A stretch of 64,000 bases of DNA from Microbacterium sp. T2.11-28 (GTDB lineage Bacteria; Actinomycetota; Actinomycetes; Actinomycetales; Microbacteriaceae), in assembly GCF_950097975.1 (NCBI RefSeq), contig NZ_CATNHF010000001.1, positions 186,001-250,000 of the forward strand. Direction: 5' to 3'. Made by a program: the position numbers and the translations under genes. The notes below the pieces were generated by a model, which was not told the DNA's origin, searched no databases, and was given only the letters and a program-made list of their open reading frames with translations. Each line of letters starts with the position of its first letter. Within the stretch, counting starts at the first letter, position 1. Positions 1 to 8,815 of the stretch are shown here, one piece after another.

Positions 1-345
1 GAGGCTCCGGCCGATGCGGGCGAGAAGTGGCCGTTCAGCATGACGGGGAGCGGCCGCTGGGGGGTCACCGCGGGAAACATCGCCACCGCCGTCGCCGTGG
101 CCGCACCGGAGGGGTGGTTTTTCGGGGGTACGACCGTCGACGGAGAGCGCCGCGCGTCGGTGGACGTCGAAGACGGCGGATTCCCGACGAGTGCGACGGA
201 GGTCGAACTGGCCCCGGGCGAGTCGGCGCTGATCGACGTCCGGTTCGTCTCGCCCGACACCGTCGAGCGAGAGCCGGCGCTTCTGCACACTCCGCTGCTG
301 TATCCCGCGGAGGAGATCCGCCTGTCCTCGCTGTCCTGCGACTGA
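1..345 (+). CDS. Hypothetical protein, 3' part only
   Basis: The reading frame is open from the first base and ends at TGA 343-345, so 114 C-terminal residues are visible and the start lies outside the window. An internal ATG at 40 is available, but nothing marks it as a real start. The visible part is polar, with alternating hydrophobic residues (for example a VELAPGESALIDVRF stretch) that suggest a beta-sandwich of a secreted or surface protein. There is one Cys, near the C-terminus. I do not recognise the family. The next gene is convergent and ends 12 bases downstream. Confidence 0.55.
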   Translation, partial: EAPADAGEKWPFSMTGSGRWGVTAGNIATAVAVAAPEGWFFGGTTVDGERRASVDVEDGGFPTSATEVELAPGESALIDVRFVSPDTVEREPALLHTPLLYPAEEIRLSSLSCD

Positions 346-357
346 GCGGCGGCGCCC

Positions 358-2082
358 TCACTCCTTGGCGGCGTCCTCGGCGATGCGCAGATCGAGGGGG
401 AAGTCGAGCGGGAACCCGCCGAACAGCAGCATCGCCGCGCGCTCCGCACTCGCCTGGACCGCGTGAGCGACCGCCTCGGCCTGGGCGGCGGGCGCGTGCA
501 CGATGATCTCGTCGTGCAGGAAGAACGCGAGATGCGCACGGCGCGAGAACAGCGGTCCCGATGCGGTCGCCGCCTGCTCCCCCTCCTCGATGGCGGGAAG
601 GGCGGCGAGCCGGGTTCTGAGGTCGGCGAGCCATGCCAGCGCCCACTCGGCGGCAGTCCCCTGCACGACGAAGTTCCGCGTGAACCGCCCCCTGTCACGT
701 GCTGCCCGTCGAGCGGCGGTGTCGTCGCCGGAAACCGCCTCGGCGTCGCTGGCCCGTGCTTGCAGGGCCTGCCAGCCCGCCGACGGCGGCGGGCTCGAGC
801 GGCCGAGCCAGGTGGAGACGATGCCGCCGTCCTCACCCACCCGCGCCGCATCGTCGACGAGCGCCATCGCCCGCGGGTAGGCACGCCGGAGCGCGGGCAC
901 CAGTCTGCCGCTGTCCCCCGTCGTCGCGCCGTACATCGCGCCGAGCACCGCGATCTTCGCCTCCTGCCGCGTGGGGACCACGCCCCCGGCGACGATCCCC
1001 TCGTACAGGTCCACGCCGCGGGCGGCACCGGCCAGCGCGAGATCCCGCGACATCGCCGCGAGCACCCGCGGCTCGAGCTGCGCGACGTCGGCCACCACGA
1101 GCACCCACCCGGGGTCGGCGCGCACCGCCGGGCGCAACTGGCGCGGGAGCTGCAGGGCGCCACCTCCGGACGACGCCCACCGTCCGGTGACGACTCCGCC
1201 GGGGACGTACACCGGTCGGAATCGGCCGTCGGGGGCCCATTCGGACAGCCACGCCCAGCCGTTGGCGCTCAGCAGGCGCGTCAGCTTCTTGTAAGCGAGG
1301 AGCGGAGCGATCACCGGATGATCGAATTCCGCCAGCTCCCAGCGGCTCGTCGAGCGTGCCGGGACGCCCGCGCGGTGCAGCGACCGCAGCAGCTTGGGCT
1401 GGGAGTCCAGGCTGGCGTGAGGATCGCCGAGGGCACGGCGCACCTCATCGGCGCGTGCCTGGACGAGCGAGGGTAGCCCGCCCGCGCTCGGACGGGTCCC
1501 GAGCACGTCGGTGAGCAGGCGATCGTGGACTGCGGCGTCCCAGGGGAGGCCGGCCGCGTGCAGCTCTGCGGCGATGAGCGCGCCGGCGGATTCGGCCGCG
1601 AGGAGCAGGCGGAGGCGGTCGGGGTCCGAGGAGGCATGGACGGCGGCCTGCTGGCGCGCGAACTCGGCGATCACCTCTGCCGGATCGTCGGGCACGCCGG
1701 CGCGGTCGTCGAGCGTGAACAGCGCCTCCTCGGCGTGGTCGTCTCCCGCTGCCGCCGTCCAGGCGTTCGCGGCGCGTAGCTCGGTGGCATCGGCCACCAG
1801 CGCGCTGGATCGGAGGATGGCGTGGCACAGTCGCAGATCGTGACAGCGGGCGACGTCGACCCCTGCGCTCAGAAGCGCCGGATACCAGCGCGCTGTGTCG
1901 TTCCACACCCAGCGGTGTGCCGCGTCGGCGCCGGCCTCGATGACGCGGACGACGTCGGCCAGCTCATCGCGCCGCGTGACGCGTCTGCTGAGCTCGGTCC
2001 CGTCAGAGGCCGTGCCGATGAGGACGATGCGGTCGTGATCGTGTCCCGCGATGATCGTCCACGCGGGCGAGGAGGTGCTCAT
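358..2082 (-). CDS. Family A DNA polymerase-like protein (bifunctional 3'-5' exonuclease/DNA polymerase type)
   Basis: 574 residues, much shorter than DNA polymerase I, with no 5'-nuclease domain. The C-terminal half carries the three family A polymerase motifs: motif A ADVAQLEPR with metal-binding Asp about residue 332, motif B RQEAK...YG with Lys about 376, and motif C LHDE with Asp about 524. The N-terminal part aligns in length with a 3'-5' exonuclease domain. However, the usual first DxE acidic pair is not evident, so proofreading activity is doubtful. Actinobacterial genomes often carry such a protein in addition to polA, and its role there is not well defined. ATG at 2080-2082 was chosen because it is the first ATG before the conserved N-terminus. 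No clear Shine-Dalgarno sequence precedes it. The zinc-ribbon gene lies 22 bases upstream on the same strand. Confidence 0.82.
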   Translation of the reverse strand: MSTSSPAWTIIAGHDHDRIVLIGTASDGTELSRRVTRRDELADVVRVIEAGADAAHRWVWNDTARWYPALLSAGVDVARCHDLRLCHAILRSSALVADATELRAANAWTAAAGDDHAEEALFTLDDRAGVPDDPAEVIAEFARQQAAVHASSDPDRLRLLLAAESAGALIAAELHAAGLPWDAAVHDRLLTDVLGTRPSAGGLPSLVQARADEVRRALGDPHASLDSQPKLLRSLHRAGVPARSTSRWELAEFDHPVIAPLLAYKKLTRLLSANGWAWLSEWAPDGRFRPVYVPGGVVTGRWASSGGGALQLPRQLRPAVRADPGWVLVVADVAQLEPRVLAAMSRDLALAGAARGVDLYEGIVAGGVVPTRQEAKIAVLGAMYGATTGDSGRLVPALRRAYPRAMALVDDAARVGEDGGIVSTWLGRSSPPPSAGWQALQARASDAEAVSGDDTAARRAARDRGRFTRNFVVQGTAAEWALAWLADLRTRLAALPAIEEGEQAATASGPLFSRRAHLAFFLHDEIIVHAPAAQAEAVAHAVQASAERAAMLLFGGFPLDFPLDLRIAEDAAKE

Positions 2083-2104
2083 GACGGGCGCGGGCCCGTC
2101 GCGC

Positions 2105-2836
2105 TCACAGCCCCGACTCGTCGGTGCGCACCAGGATGCAGCCGCACTCCGGGCACATGACGACGTCGTCGTCGGCTGCCTGGCGCAGCGCCTGCACGTC
2201 GGTTCCGGCGAGCACCATACGACAGGCCTCGCAGGTGCGCTGCCGCAGCAGGCCCGCGCCGTTGCCGCGCGCCGCCAGCCGCTCGTAGAGCGCGACGAGC
2301 TCGGCGGGAAGCGTCGCGGCGATCGCCTGACGGTCGCGCGTCGCGGCGTCGAAGCGCGAGTTCGCCTCGGCGACGGCGGCTTTGCCGGCGGCGCTCAGCC
2401 GCGCCCCTTCGTCGTTGGTCGCCGCGATGAGCGCCTCCTGGGTCGCGATGTCGGCCTCGGCCGCTTCGAGGCGCTCCATGAGCTCGAGCTCGGCGTCCTC
2501 GAGATCGCTCTTGCGCTTGGCCAGCGAGGCGATCTCGTGCTCGAGTCCTTGCGCGTCCTTCGCGTTCACAGACGAGGCGAGACGCTCGGCGTCACGTGCG
2601 GTGCGCGCATCGACCACGGCCACGTCGGACTCGATCCGCGCCAGCTCGGCGGTGACGTCGTCGCGGACGCCGAGGAGGCGAGTCAGCTCCGCGGACAGCG
2701 TCTGACGCTGCGAGAGCAGCTCCTGCACGCGTCCGGCCTGCTCGGGGTTGCGGCGGGCGTGCTCGGCGGCGCGGATCGCCGTGTCGAGCGCGGCGAGATC
2801 GACGAGACGGAGCTGGTCTTCGGGGCGGGCTTTCAC
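2105..2836 (-). CDS. Zinc-ribbon coiled-coil protein (CT398/C4-type zinc ribbon family)
   Basis: 243 residues. About residues 10-180 are an Ala/Glu/Arg-rich heptad pattern typical of a long antiparallel coiled coil. The C-terminus has two CxxC pairs, at about 202/205 (CEACR) and 228/231 (CPECG), which would bind one zinc. This architecture is that of the CT398-like family. These proteins are widespread in actinobacteria and are thought to act as nucleic-acid- or protein-binding adaptors, but no reaction is established. The open frame extends far upstream. GTG at 2836 is preferred because the coiled coil begins right after it and a TAGGTT hexamer lies 7 bases upstream, as expected for a leaderless transcript. 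The gene is probably co-transcribed with the polymerase-like gene downstream. Confidence 0.85.
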   Translation of the reverse strand: MKARPEDQLRLVDLAALDTAIRAAEHARRNPEQAGRVQELLSQRQTLSAELTRLLGVRDDVTAELARIESDVAVVDARTARDAERLASSVNAKDAQGLEHEIASLAKRKSDLEDAELELMERLEAAEADIATQEALIAATNDEGARLSAAGKAAVAEANSRFDAATRDRQAIAATLPAELVALYERLAARGNGAGLLRQRTCEACRMVLAGTDVQALRQAADDDVVMCPECGCILVRTDESGL

Positions 2837-2843
2837 GTGTTCC

Positions 2844-2849
2844 AACCTA
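2844..2849 (-). promoter_or_regulatory. Putative -10 element, leaderless zinc-ribbon gene
   Basis: TAGGTT on the minus strand, 7 bases before the GTG start. It fits the TANNNT-N6-7-start pattern seen repeatedly in this window. Confidence 0.5.
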
Positions 2850-2962
2850 CCGTCCCGCGCCGACGCGGAACCGGGTGGCCCGTTTTGCTCGCCGGTGCTC
2901 CTCCCCCGGCCGGGCGTCCGGAAGCTAGCATGTGGTGCCGGGTGAGCAGAGGGAGCCTTCCG

Positions 2963-4465
2963 ATGAGCGTGATGCGCACGAAGTCCGTCGAGCGGTCGAT
3001 CGCCGACACCGAGGAGCCGGAGTTCCGCCTGCGGAAGTCGCTGTCCGCCTTCGACCTGACCGTGTTCGGCGTCGGCGTCGTCATCGGCGCCGGCATCTTC
3101 ACCCTGACCGGGCGCGTCGCCCACGAGGTGGCGGGACCCGCCATCGTCGTGAGCTTCATCGTGGCGGCGATCGCGTGCGGGCTCGCCGCCATGTGCTACG
3201 CCGAGTTCGCCTCCACCGTGCCGGTCTCCGGGTCCGCCTACACGTTCTCATACGCCTCGCTCGGCGAACTTCTGGCCTGGATCATCGGCTGGGACCTGAT
3301 CCTCGAGATGTTCCTGGGCGCCGGCGTCGTCGCCCAGGGGTGGAGCGCCTATCTCGGCGTGCTCCTGGAGCAGCTCGGCATGCCGATCCCCGATGCCATC
3401 GGCTACGGCGGCACGGTCGACGTGATGGCGATCCTCCTGGTGCTCGTCCTCGGCGCCCTGATGACCTACGGCATCCGCGAGTCGATGCGGGTGAACCTGG
3501 TCCTCGTGGCGGTGAAGCTGTTCATCGTCCTGTTCGTGATCGTCGCCGGCATCCTTTTCGTCAACCCCGCGAACTACTCCCCCTTCGTTCCCGATGCCGC
3601 ACCGCGCGAAGCGGCGACCGGACTGACACAGCCGCTCCTGCAGTTCCTGTCGGGGATCGAGCCGATGGCCTTCGGGCTCGGCGGTATCTTCGCCGGTGCG
3701 GCCCTCGTCTTCTTCGCCTACATCGGCTTCGACGTCGTGGCGACGACGGCCGAGGAGACCAAGAACCCGCAGCGCGATCTGCCGATCGGGATCATCGCCT
3801 CCCTCGTCATCTGCACGGCGCTCTACTGCGTCGTCGCCCTCGTGGTCACGGGCATGGTCCCCTACCAGGACCTCGACCCCGCGGCAGCGCTTGCCAACGC
3901 GTTCGTCCACCACGGCCAGGCGTGGATGGCGACCGTCATCTCCGCCGGCGCCGTCGCCGGCCTCACCACGGTCGTCCTCACCCTGCTCATCGGCGCCACG
4001 CGCATCATCTTCGCGATGTCGCGCGACGGGCTGCTGCCCGTGCGCCTCGCGAAGGTGCACCCCACCCGCCGCACGCCGTGGGTCATCTCGATCATGGTGA
4101 CCCTCGTGGTGGCCGTGGTCGCCGGCCTCACCCCGGTGGGCGTCCTGGAGGAGATGGTCAACATCGGCACGCTGTCGGCGTTCGTGCTCGTCTCGGTCGG
4201 CGTCATCGTGCTCCGCCGCACCCGGCCCGACCTGCCTCGGGGCTTCCGTGTGCCGTGGAGCCCGGTCCTCCCCGCGCTGTCGGCGGCGGTGTGCACCTAC
4301 CTCATGCTGAACCTCACCGTCGAGACCTGGCTCCGCTTCCTCGTGTGGCTCGCCATCGGTTTCGTCATCTACTTCGCCTACTCCCGCTCCCACTCGCGGC
4401 TGGGGAAGGACGCCGGCACCTACGACAACCCGGCGGTGCCGAAGGTCGTCGGCCGCGAAGACTGA
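2963..4465 (+). CDS. Amino acid permease, APC superfamily (cationic amino acid transporter-like)
   Basis: 500 residues with about 12 strongly hydrophobic segments. The first segment contains GVGVVIGAGIFTLTG (about residues 35-50), the hallmark unwound GxGIF-type helix 1 of APC transporters that contacts the substrate amino group. Later segments include FFAYIGFDVVATTAEE (about 255-270), also typical of the CAT/YfnA subgroup. Predicted role: proton-coupled or facilitated uptake of an amino acid across the plasma membrane; the substrate cannot be read from sequence. The ATG at 2963 follows a GGGAG element about 8 bases upstream and precedes the cytoplasmic N-terminus. In-frame sequence extends upstream to 2051 but lies antisense to the zinc-ribbon gene and is not coding. 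The gene is transcribed alone, divergently from the zinc-ribbon gene. Confidence 0.9.
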   Translation: MSVMRTKSVERSIADTEEPEFRLRKSLSAFDLTVFGVGVVIGAGIFTLTGRVAHEVAGPAIVVSFIVAAIACGLAAMCYAEFASTVPVSGSAYTFSYASLGELLAWIIGWDLILEMFLGAGVVAQGWSAYLGVLLEQLGMPIPDAIGYGGTVDVMAILLVLVLGALMTYGIRESMRVNLVLVAVKLFIVLFVIVAGILFVNPANYSPFVPDAAPREAATGLTQPLLQFLSGIEPMAFGLGGIFAGAALVFFAYIGFDVVATTAEETKNPQRDLPIGIIASLVICTALYCVVALVVTGMVPYQDLDPAAALANAFVHHGQAWMATVISAGAVAGLTTVVLTLLIGATRIIFAMSRDGLLPVRLAKVHPTRRTPWVISIMVTLVVAVVAGLTPVGVLEEMVNIGTLSAFVLVSVGVIVLRRTRPDLPRGFRVPWSPVLPALSAAVCTYLMLNLTVETWLRFLVWLAIGFVIYFAYSRSHSRLGKDAGTYDNPAVPKVVGRED

Positions 4466-4560
4466 GGTTCGGCGCCGCGCCCGCCGATCGTGGCGACGAC
4501 GGCGTCGGCGGGGTGTGCCGCGCGGACGCGGGCGGACGGCCCCGACGACAGCGCCTGAGG

Positions 4561-4633
4561 TGGGCCCTGCCGGGATCGAACCGACGACATCCACGGTGTA
4601 AACGTGGCGCTCTACCAGCTGAGCTAAAGGCCC
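4561..4633 (-). tRNA. tRNA-Val (anticodon TAC)
   Basis: The minus strand folds as a 73-base cloverleaf: acceptor GGGCCTT paired with AGGGCCC, D-arm with GCTCAGCTGGTAGAGC, anticodon stem CCACG/CGTGG around loop TTTACAC (anticodon TAC), and T-arm with GGTTCGATCC. The discriminator is A and the 3' CCA is not encoded. Confidence 0.95.
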
Positions 4634-4642
4634 TCGCGGTTC

Positions 4643-4648
4643 AGTCTA
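4643..4648 (-). promoter_or_regulatory. Putative -10 element of tRNA-Val
   Basis: TAGACT on the minus strand, 9 bases upstream of the mature tRNA 5' end, the right distance for a start just before the tRNA. No convincing -35 hexamer is visible. Confidence 0.4.
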
Positions 4649-4675
4649 GAAGGGATCGGACCCTCCGGAAGTGAC

Positions 4676-4681
4676 TAGGCT
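4676..4681 (+). promoter_or_regulatory. Putative -10 element of aceE
   Basis: TAGGCT in the intergenic region between tRNA-Val and aceE. It would give a leader of about 85 bases that contains the palindrome at 4738-4754. No clear -35 box is seen. Confidence 0.35.
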
Positions 4682-4737
4682 GATGGGCGGTGCGTTGTCA
4701 GTGCTGAACAAAAGCCACCCGCATCCGAAGCCCCGTC

Positions 4738-4754
4738 CTGGCATGATCTGCCAG
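4738..4754. promoter_or_regulatory. Palindrome in aceE leader, candidate operator
   Basis: CTGGCATGATCTGCCAG is a perfect inverted repeat (CTGGCA, 5-base centre, TGCCAG) ending 17 bases before the aceE start and just before its ribosome binding site. Its size and symmetry fit a dimeric repressor site. No regulator can be named from sequence alone. Confidence 0.4.
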
Positions 4755-4771
4755 ATGAAGAAAGGTCTCCC

Positions 4772-7501
4772 GTGACTGTCAACGATCAGGATCCGTACTC
4801 GCAGGGCCCGCAGGACAGCGATCCCGAAGAGACCCACGAGTGGCAGGAATCCCTCCAGCAGCTCGTCGACGCCAAGGGTGCGGGACGCGGTCGCGAGATC
4901 ATGCTGAGCCTGCTGCAGACCTCCCACGAACTGCAGCTGAACGTGCCGCAGGTTCCGACCACGGACTACATCAACACGATCGCGCCCGAGAACGAGCCCG
5001 AGTTCCCCGGTGACGAGGAGCTCGAGCGGCGATACCGTCGCTGGATCCGGTGGAACGCGGCGCTCACCGTGCACCGCGCGCAGCGCCCCGGCATCGGCGT
5101 CGGCGGGCACATCTCCACGTACGCGTCCTCGGCGTCGCTCTACGAAGTCGGCTTCAACCACTTCTTCCGCGGCCTGGACGACCCCAGCGGCGGCGACCAG
5201 ATCTTCGTCCAGGGCCACGCCTCCCCGGGCATCTACGCCCGCTCCTTCCTCGAGGGCCGTCTGTCGGCGGACCAGCTCGACGGCTTCCGCCAGGAGAAGT
5301 CGAAGGCGCCCGTCGGCATCCCCTCCTACCCGCACCCCCGTCTCATGCCGGACTACTGGCAGTTCCCGACGGTGTCGATGGGGCTCGGGCCGATCAACGC
5401 CATCTATCAGGCGATGACGAACAAGTACCTGACGAACCGCGGCATCAAGGACCTCTCCAACTCCCGCGTCTGGGCCTTCCTCGGCGACGGCGAGATGGAC
5501 GAGGTCGAGAGCCGCGGCCAGCTCCAGGTGGCGGCGAACGAGGGCCTCGACAACCTCACCTTCGTCGTCAACTGCAACCTCCAGCGCCTCGACGGACCGG
5601 TCCGCGGCAACGGCAAGATCATCCAGGAGCTCGAGAGCTTCTTCCGCGGCGCGGGCTGGAACGTCATCAAGGTCGTCTGGGGCCGCGGCTGGGACGAGCT
5701 GCTCGAGCGCGACCGCGACGGCGCGCTCGTCCACCTCATGAACACCACGCCCGACGGCGACTTCCAGACCTACCGCGCCGAGGACGGCAAGTTCATCCGC
5801 GACCACTTCTTCGCCCGCGACGAGCGCACGCTGGACATGGTCAAGGACTGGTCGGACGACGACATCTGGGGCAAGCTCCGCCGCGGCGGCCTGGACTACC
5901 AGAAGGTCTACGCCGCATACAAGACGGCGACCGAGCACAAGGGCCAGCCGACCGTCATCCTCGCCAAGACGATCAAGGGCTACGGCCTGGGTCACCACTT
6001 CGAGGGCCGCAACGCGACCCACCAGATGAAGAAGATGACCCTCGAGGACCTGAAGCACTTCCGCGACTCGATGCGCATCCCGATCAGCGACGCGCAGCTC
6101 GAGGAGAACCCCTACGCCCCGCCGTACTTCCACCCGGGCATGGAGGACGAGACGATCCAGTACATGGTGGAGAAGCGTCGTGCGCTGGGCGGCTTCCTTC
6201 CCGAGCGTCGCAGCCACCACGTCCCGATCGCCCTCCCGGACGACGCCGCCTACGCGCTTCCCAAGAAGGGATCGGGCACGCAGGAGGTCGCGACGACCAT
6301 GGCGTTCGTGCGCCTCCTGAAGGATCTGCTCCGGGTGAAGGACTTCGGGCACCGCATCGTCCCGATCATCCCCGACGAGGCCCGCACCTTCGGTCTCGAC
6401 GCGTTCTTCCCGACGGCGAAGATCTACAACCCGAACGGTCAGAACTACACCTCGGTGGACCGCGAGCTGCTCCTGGCCTACAAGGAGAGCCCGCAGGGGC
6501 AGATCATGCACGTCGGCATCAACGAGGCCGGTGCGGTGGCGGCGTTCACCAACGTCGGGACCTCGTACTCCACGCACGGCGAGCCGCTCATCCCCGTCTA
6601 CATCTTCTACTCGATGTTCGGATTCCAGCGCACGGGCGACGCGCAGTGGGCAGCCGGCGACCAGATGGCGCGCGGCTTCATCATGGGCGCGACCGCCGGC
6701 CGGACGACGCTCACCGGCGAGGGCCTGCAGCACGCCGACGGGCACTCCCACCTGCTCGCGTCGACCAACCCCGCCACGGTCTCCTACGACCCGGCGTACG
6801 GGTACGAGATCGCCCACATCGTGCGGGCCGGCATCGACCGGATGTACGGCGGGAACCACCCCGACCCCAACGTCATGTACTACATCACGCTCTACAACGA
6901 GCCGCTCGTCCAGCCGGCCGAGCCGGAGGGCGTGGACGTCGAGGGCATCGTGCGCGGCATGCACCGCGTGTCCACCGGCGAGGGCGACGGACACCGCGCT
7001 CAGCTGCTCGCCTCGGGCGTCGGCGTGCCGTGGGCCCTGGAAGCCCAGCAGCTGCTGAAGGACGACTGGGGTGTCGTGGCCGATGTATGGTCGGTCACCA
7101 GCTGGACGGAGCTGCGCCGCGACGGCCTCGACGCCGACGAGCACAACTTCCTGAACCCGCTCGACGAGCCGCGCACCGCCTACGTCACGCAGAAGCTGCG
7201 CGACACCGACGGTCCCGTGATCGCGGTGAGCGATTACATGCACGCCGTGCAGGACCAGATCCGTCCGTGGGTCCCGCGCTCGTTCGCGACGCTCGGAGCC
7301 GACGGCTTCGGGTTCTCGGACACGCGTGCCGCCGCGCGCCGGTTCTTCAAGATCGACGGACCGTCGATCGTGGTGCGGACGCTGCAGTCGCTGGCAGACG
7401 AGGGCAAGGTGGACCGCGCCCTCTCCGCTCAGGCGATCGAGAAGTACCGTCTCCACGACGTGACCGCCGGTACCAGCGGGAACGCCGGCGGCGAGAGCTG
7501 A
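4772..7501 (+). CDS. aceE: Pyruvate dehydrogenase E1 component, homodimeric type
   Basis: 909 residues, the usual length of the single-chain (alpha2) E1 found in actinobacteria and enterobacteria. E1 uses thiamine diphosphate to decarboxylate pyruvate and pass the acetyl group to the lipoyl domain of E2, giving acetyl-CoA in the cytoplasm. The cofactor motif GDGEMDE...VNCN lies at about residues 238-272, and the N-terminal region has the YGGHISTY-like signature written here as [12 protein letters not shown]. Translation begins at GTG 4772 behind GAAAGG. E2 and E3 are not encoded nearby, as is common in this group. The stop is only 8 bases before the next start, so aceE and the fasR-like regulator are probably co-transcribed, putting acetyl-CoA supply next to fatty acid synthesis. 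Confidence 0.97.
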   Translation: MTVNDQDPYSQGPQDSDPEETHEWQESLQQLVDAKGAGRGREIMLSLLQTSHELQLNVPQVPTTDYINTIAPENEPEFPGDEELERRYRRWIRWNAALTVHRAQRPGIGVGGHISTYASSASLYEVGFNHFFRGLDDPSGGDQIFVQGHASPGIYARSFLEGRLSADQLDGFRQEKSKAPVGIPSYPHPRLMPDYWQFPTVSMGLGPINAIYQAMTNKYLTNRGIKDLSNSRVWAFLGDGEMDEVESRGQLQVAANEGLDNLTFVVNCNLQRLDGPVRGNGKIIQELESFFRGAGWNVIKVVWGRGWDELLERDRDGALVHLMNTTPDGDFQTYRAEDGKFIRDHFFARDERTLDMVKDWSDDDIWGKLRRGGLDYQKVYAAYKTATEHKGQPTVILAKTIKGYGLGHHFEGRNATHQMKKMTLEDLKHFRDSMRIPISDAQLEENPYAPPYFHPGMEDETIQYMVEKRRALGGFLPERRSHHVPIALPDDAAYALPKKGSGTQEVATTMAFVRLLKDLLRVKDFGHRIVPIIPDEARTFGLDAFFPTAKIYNPNGQNYTSVDRELLLAYKESPQGQIMHVGINEAGAVAAFTNVGTSYSTHGEPLIPVYIFYSMFGFQRTGDAQWAAGDQMARGFIMGATAGRTTLTGEGLQHADGHSHLLASTNPATVSYDPAYGYEIAHIVRAGIDRMYGGNHPDPNVMYYITLYNEPLVQPAEPEGVDVEGIVRGMHRVSTGEGDGHRAQLLASGVGVPWALEAQQLLKDDWGVVADVWSVTSWTELRRDGLDADEHNFLNPLDEPRTAYVTQKLRDTDGPVIAVSDYMHAVQDQIRPWVPRSFATLGADGFGFSDTRAAARRFFKIDGPSIVVRTLQSLADEGKVDRALSAQAIEKYRLHDVTAGTSGNAGGES

Positions 7502-7509
7502 CCCGCTCT

Positions 7510-8724
7510 ATGCCGATCAGACCCACCCCGCAGGAGAAGTCGGAGACGCTCGCCTGGCTGCGGCGCATCTCCGGCGACCTCGCGACGGCGACCATCAAGC
7601 GCCTCGAGGACTCGCTCCCGTGGTACGCCGAGATGCCGCCCGCGCGGCGCTCGGCGGTGGGTCTGGTCGCGCAGGCGGGCATCTCGGCGTTCATCCAGTG
7701 GTACGACGACCCCGGCGCCCAGCCGTGGATCGCGGCCGACATCTTCGCCGCCGCGCCACGGGAGCTGCTGCGCAGCGTGAGCCTCACCCAGACGCTGCAG
7801 CTGATCCGCGTGACCGTCGAGGTGACCGAGGAGCGGGTCGCGGGCCGTGGCGACGACCTGCGCGAGAGCATGCTCCTCTATTCGCGCGAAGTCGCCTTCG
7901 CGGCGGCCGATGTCTATGCCCGTGCCGCGGAGGCGCGCGGGCTCTGGGACGCCCGGCTCGAGGCGCTCGTCGTGGACTCGATCCTGACGGGTGAGGCGGA
8001 CGAGGAGCTCCCGAGCCGGATCGCGGCGCTCGGGTGGCACGGGCACGGCGAGGTCGCGGTGCTCGTGGGCACGACGCCCGCGCAGTTCGACGTCGATCAG
8101 CTGCGCCGGCTCGCGCGCAAGCTGGGGGTCGACGTGCTGATCGGAGTGCAGGGGTCGCGGCTGGTGCTGGTCATCGGTCGCGCCGAGGCGCCGGGCGCCG
8201 AGGAGTCCGACGAGCAGCAGCTGCCGTTCCCCGAGATCGCGAAGCGCCTCGAACCCGGGTTCGGGACCGGTCACCTCGTGCTGGGTCCGCCGGTGCCGGC
8301 CCTGGTGGACGCCGGTCAGAGCGCCCGCGCGGCCCTGGCGGGGTTCGCCGTCGCGAAAGCGTGGCGCCACGCTCCCCGCCCGGTCGAGGCGGACGACCTC
8401 CTGCCCGAGCGTGCCCTGGCGGGAGATCCCCTCGCGAAGGCGACCCTCGTCGAGCGGATCTACCGCCCGCTGCAGGCGCACTCCGCCGACCTCGTGGCCA
8501 CGCTGTGGAGCTACCTCGACAACGGCAGGTCGCTGGAGGCGACCGCGCGTGAGCTGTTCGTGCACCCCAACACCGTCCGCTACCGCCTGAAGCGCGTGTC
8601 GGACGTGATCGGCTGGGACGCCACGGGTCCGCGCGAAGCGCTGATCCTCCAGACCGCACTCATCATCGGCTCCATCGGCACGGACGTCACGCGCCGCAGG
8701 GCTGCGCCGTTGCGCCGTCCGTGA
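7510..8724 (+). CDS. fasR: PucR/CdaR-type regulator, FasR-like regulator of fatty acid synthesis
   Basis: 404 residues. The C-terminal 60 residues are a PucR-type helix-turn-helix: LEATARELFVHPNTVRYRL, where the HPNTVRYR recognition helix is the family hallmark. The N-terminal and central parts look like a GGDEF-like/CdaR ligand domain with no catalytic motif. In Streptomyces, a PucR-type protein encoded immediately before fabD (FasR) activates the fabD-fabH-acpP-fabF operon. The same placement here is the basis for the name. The unrelated TetR protein also called FasR in mycobacteria should not be confused with it. ATG at 7510 follows aceE closely and has no strong Shine-Dalgarno sequence, so translational coupling is likely. 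A 15-base palindrome lies just after the stop, in front of fabD. Confidence 0.85.
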   Translation: MPIRPTPQEKSETLAWLRRISGDLATATIKRLEDSLPWYAEMPPARRSAVGLVAQAGISAFIQWYDDPGAQPWIAADIFAAAPRELLRSVSLTQTLQLIRVTVEVTEERVAGRGDDLRESMLLYSREVAFAAADVYARAAEARGLWDARLEALVVDSILTGEADEELPSRIAALGWHGHGEVAVLVGTTPAQFDVDQLRRLARKLGVDVLIGVQGSRLVLVIGRAEAPGAEESDEQQLPFPEIAKRLEPGFGTGHLVLGPPVPALVDAGQSARAALAGFAVAKAWRHAPRPVEADDLLPERALAGDPLAKATLVERIYRPLQAHSADLVATLWSYLDNGRSLEATARELFVHPNTVRYRLKRVSDVIGWDATGPREALILQTALIIGSIGTDVTRRRAAPLRRP

Positions 8725-8733
8725 CAGGATCGC

Positions 8734-8748
8734 TGTGCGGCGCGCACA
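8734..8748. promoter_or_regulatory. Inverted repeat between fasR and fabD, candidate operator
   Basis: TGTGCG-GCG-CGCACA, perfect 6-base arms with a 3-base centre, 10 bases after the fasR stop and 67 bases before the fabD start. There is no U-tract, so it is a poor terminator. A binding site for the adjacent regulator is the simplest reading. Confidence 0.4.
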
Positions 8749-8815
8749 AAGCATCTCGGGTTTCTTGTGACCTCATCGCCAGTCCCGACCGTCATCTTCT
8801 TGGGAGGATAGTCAC

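Noticed and set aside
4646..7456. A 936-codon open frame opposite aceE and similar long antisense frames, for example 40267-43122, 43153-45627 and 60318-63377
   Set aside because: High GC content leaves wobble-complementary frames open. The translations are Arg/Gly/His/Asp-rich without domain motifs, and each lies opposite a well-recognised gene.
7501..8724. The fasR frame read as a continuation of a 1224-codon frame beginning inside aceE
   Set aside because: The aceE-overlapping part has no protein character. The regulator begins naturally at ATG 7510.
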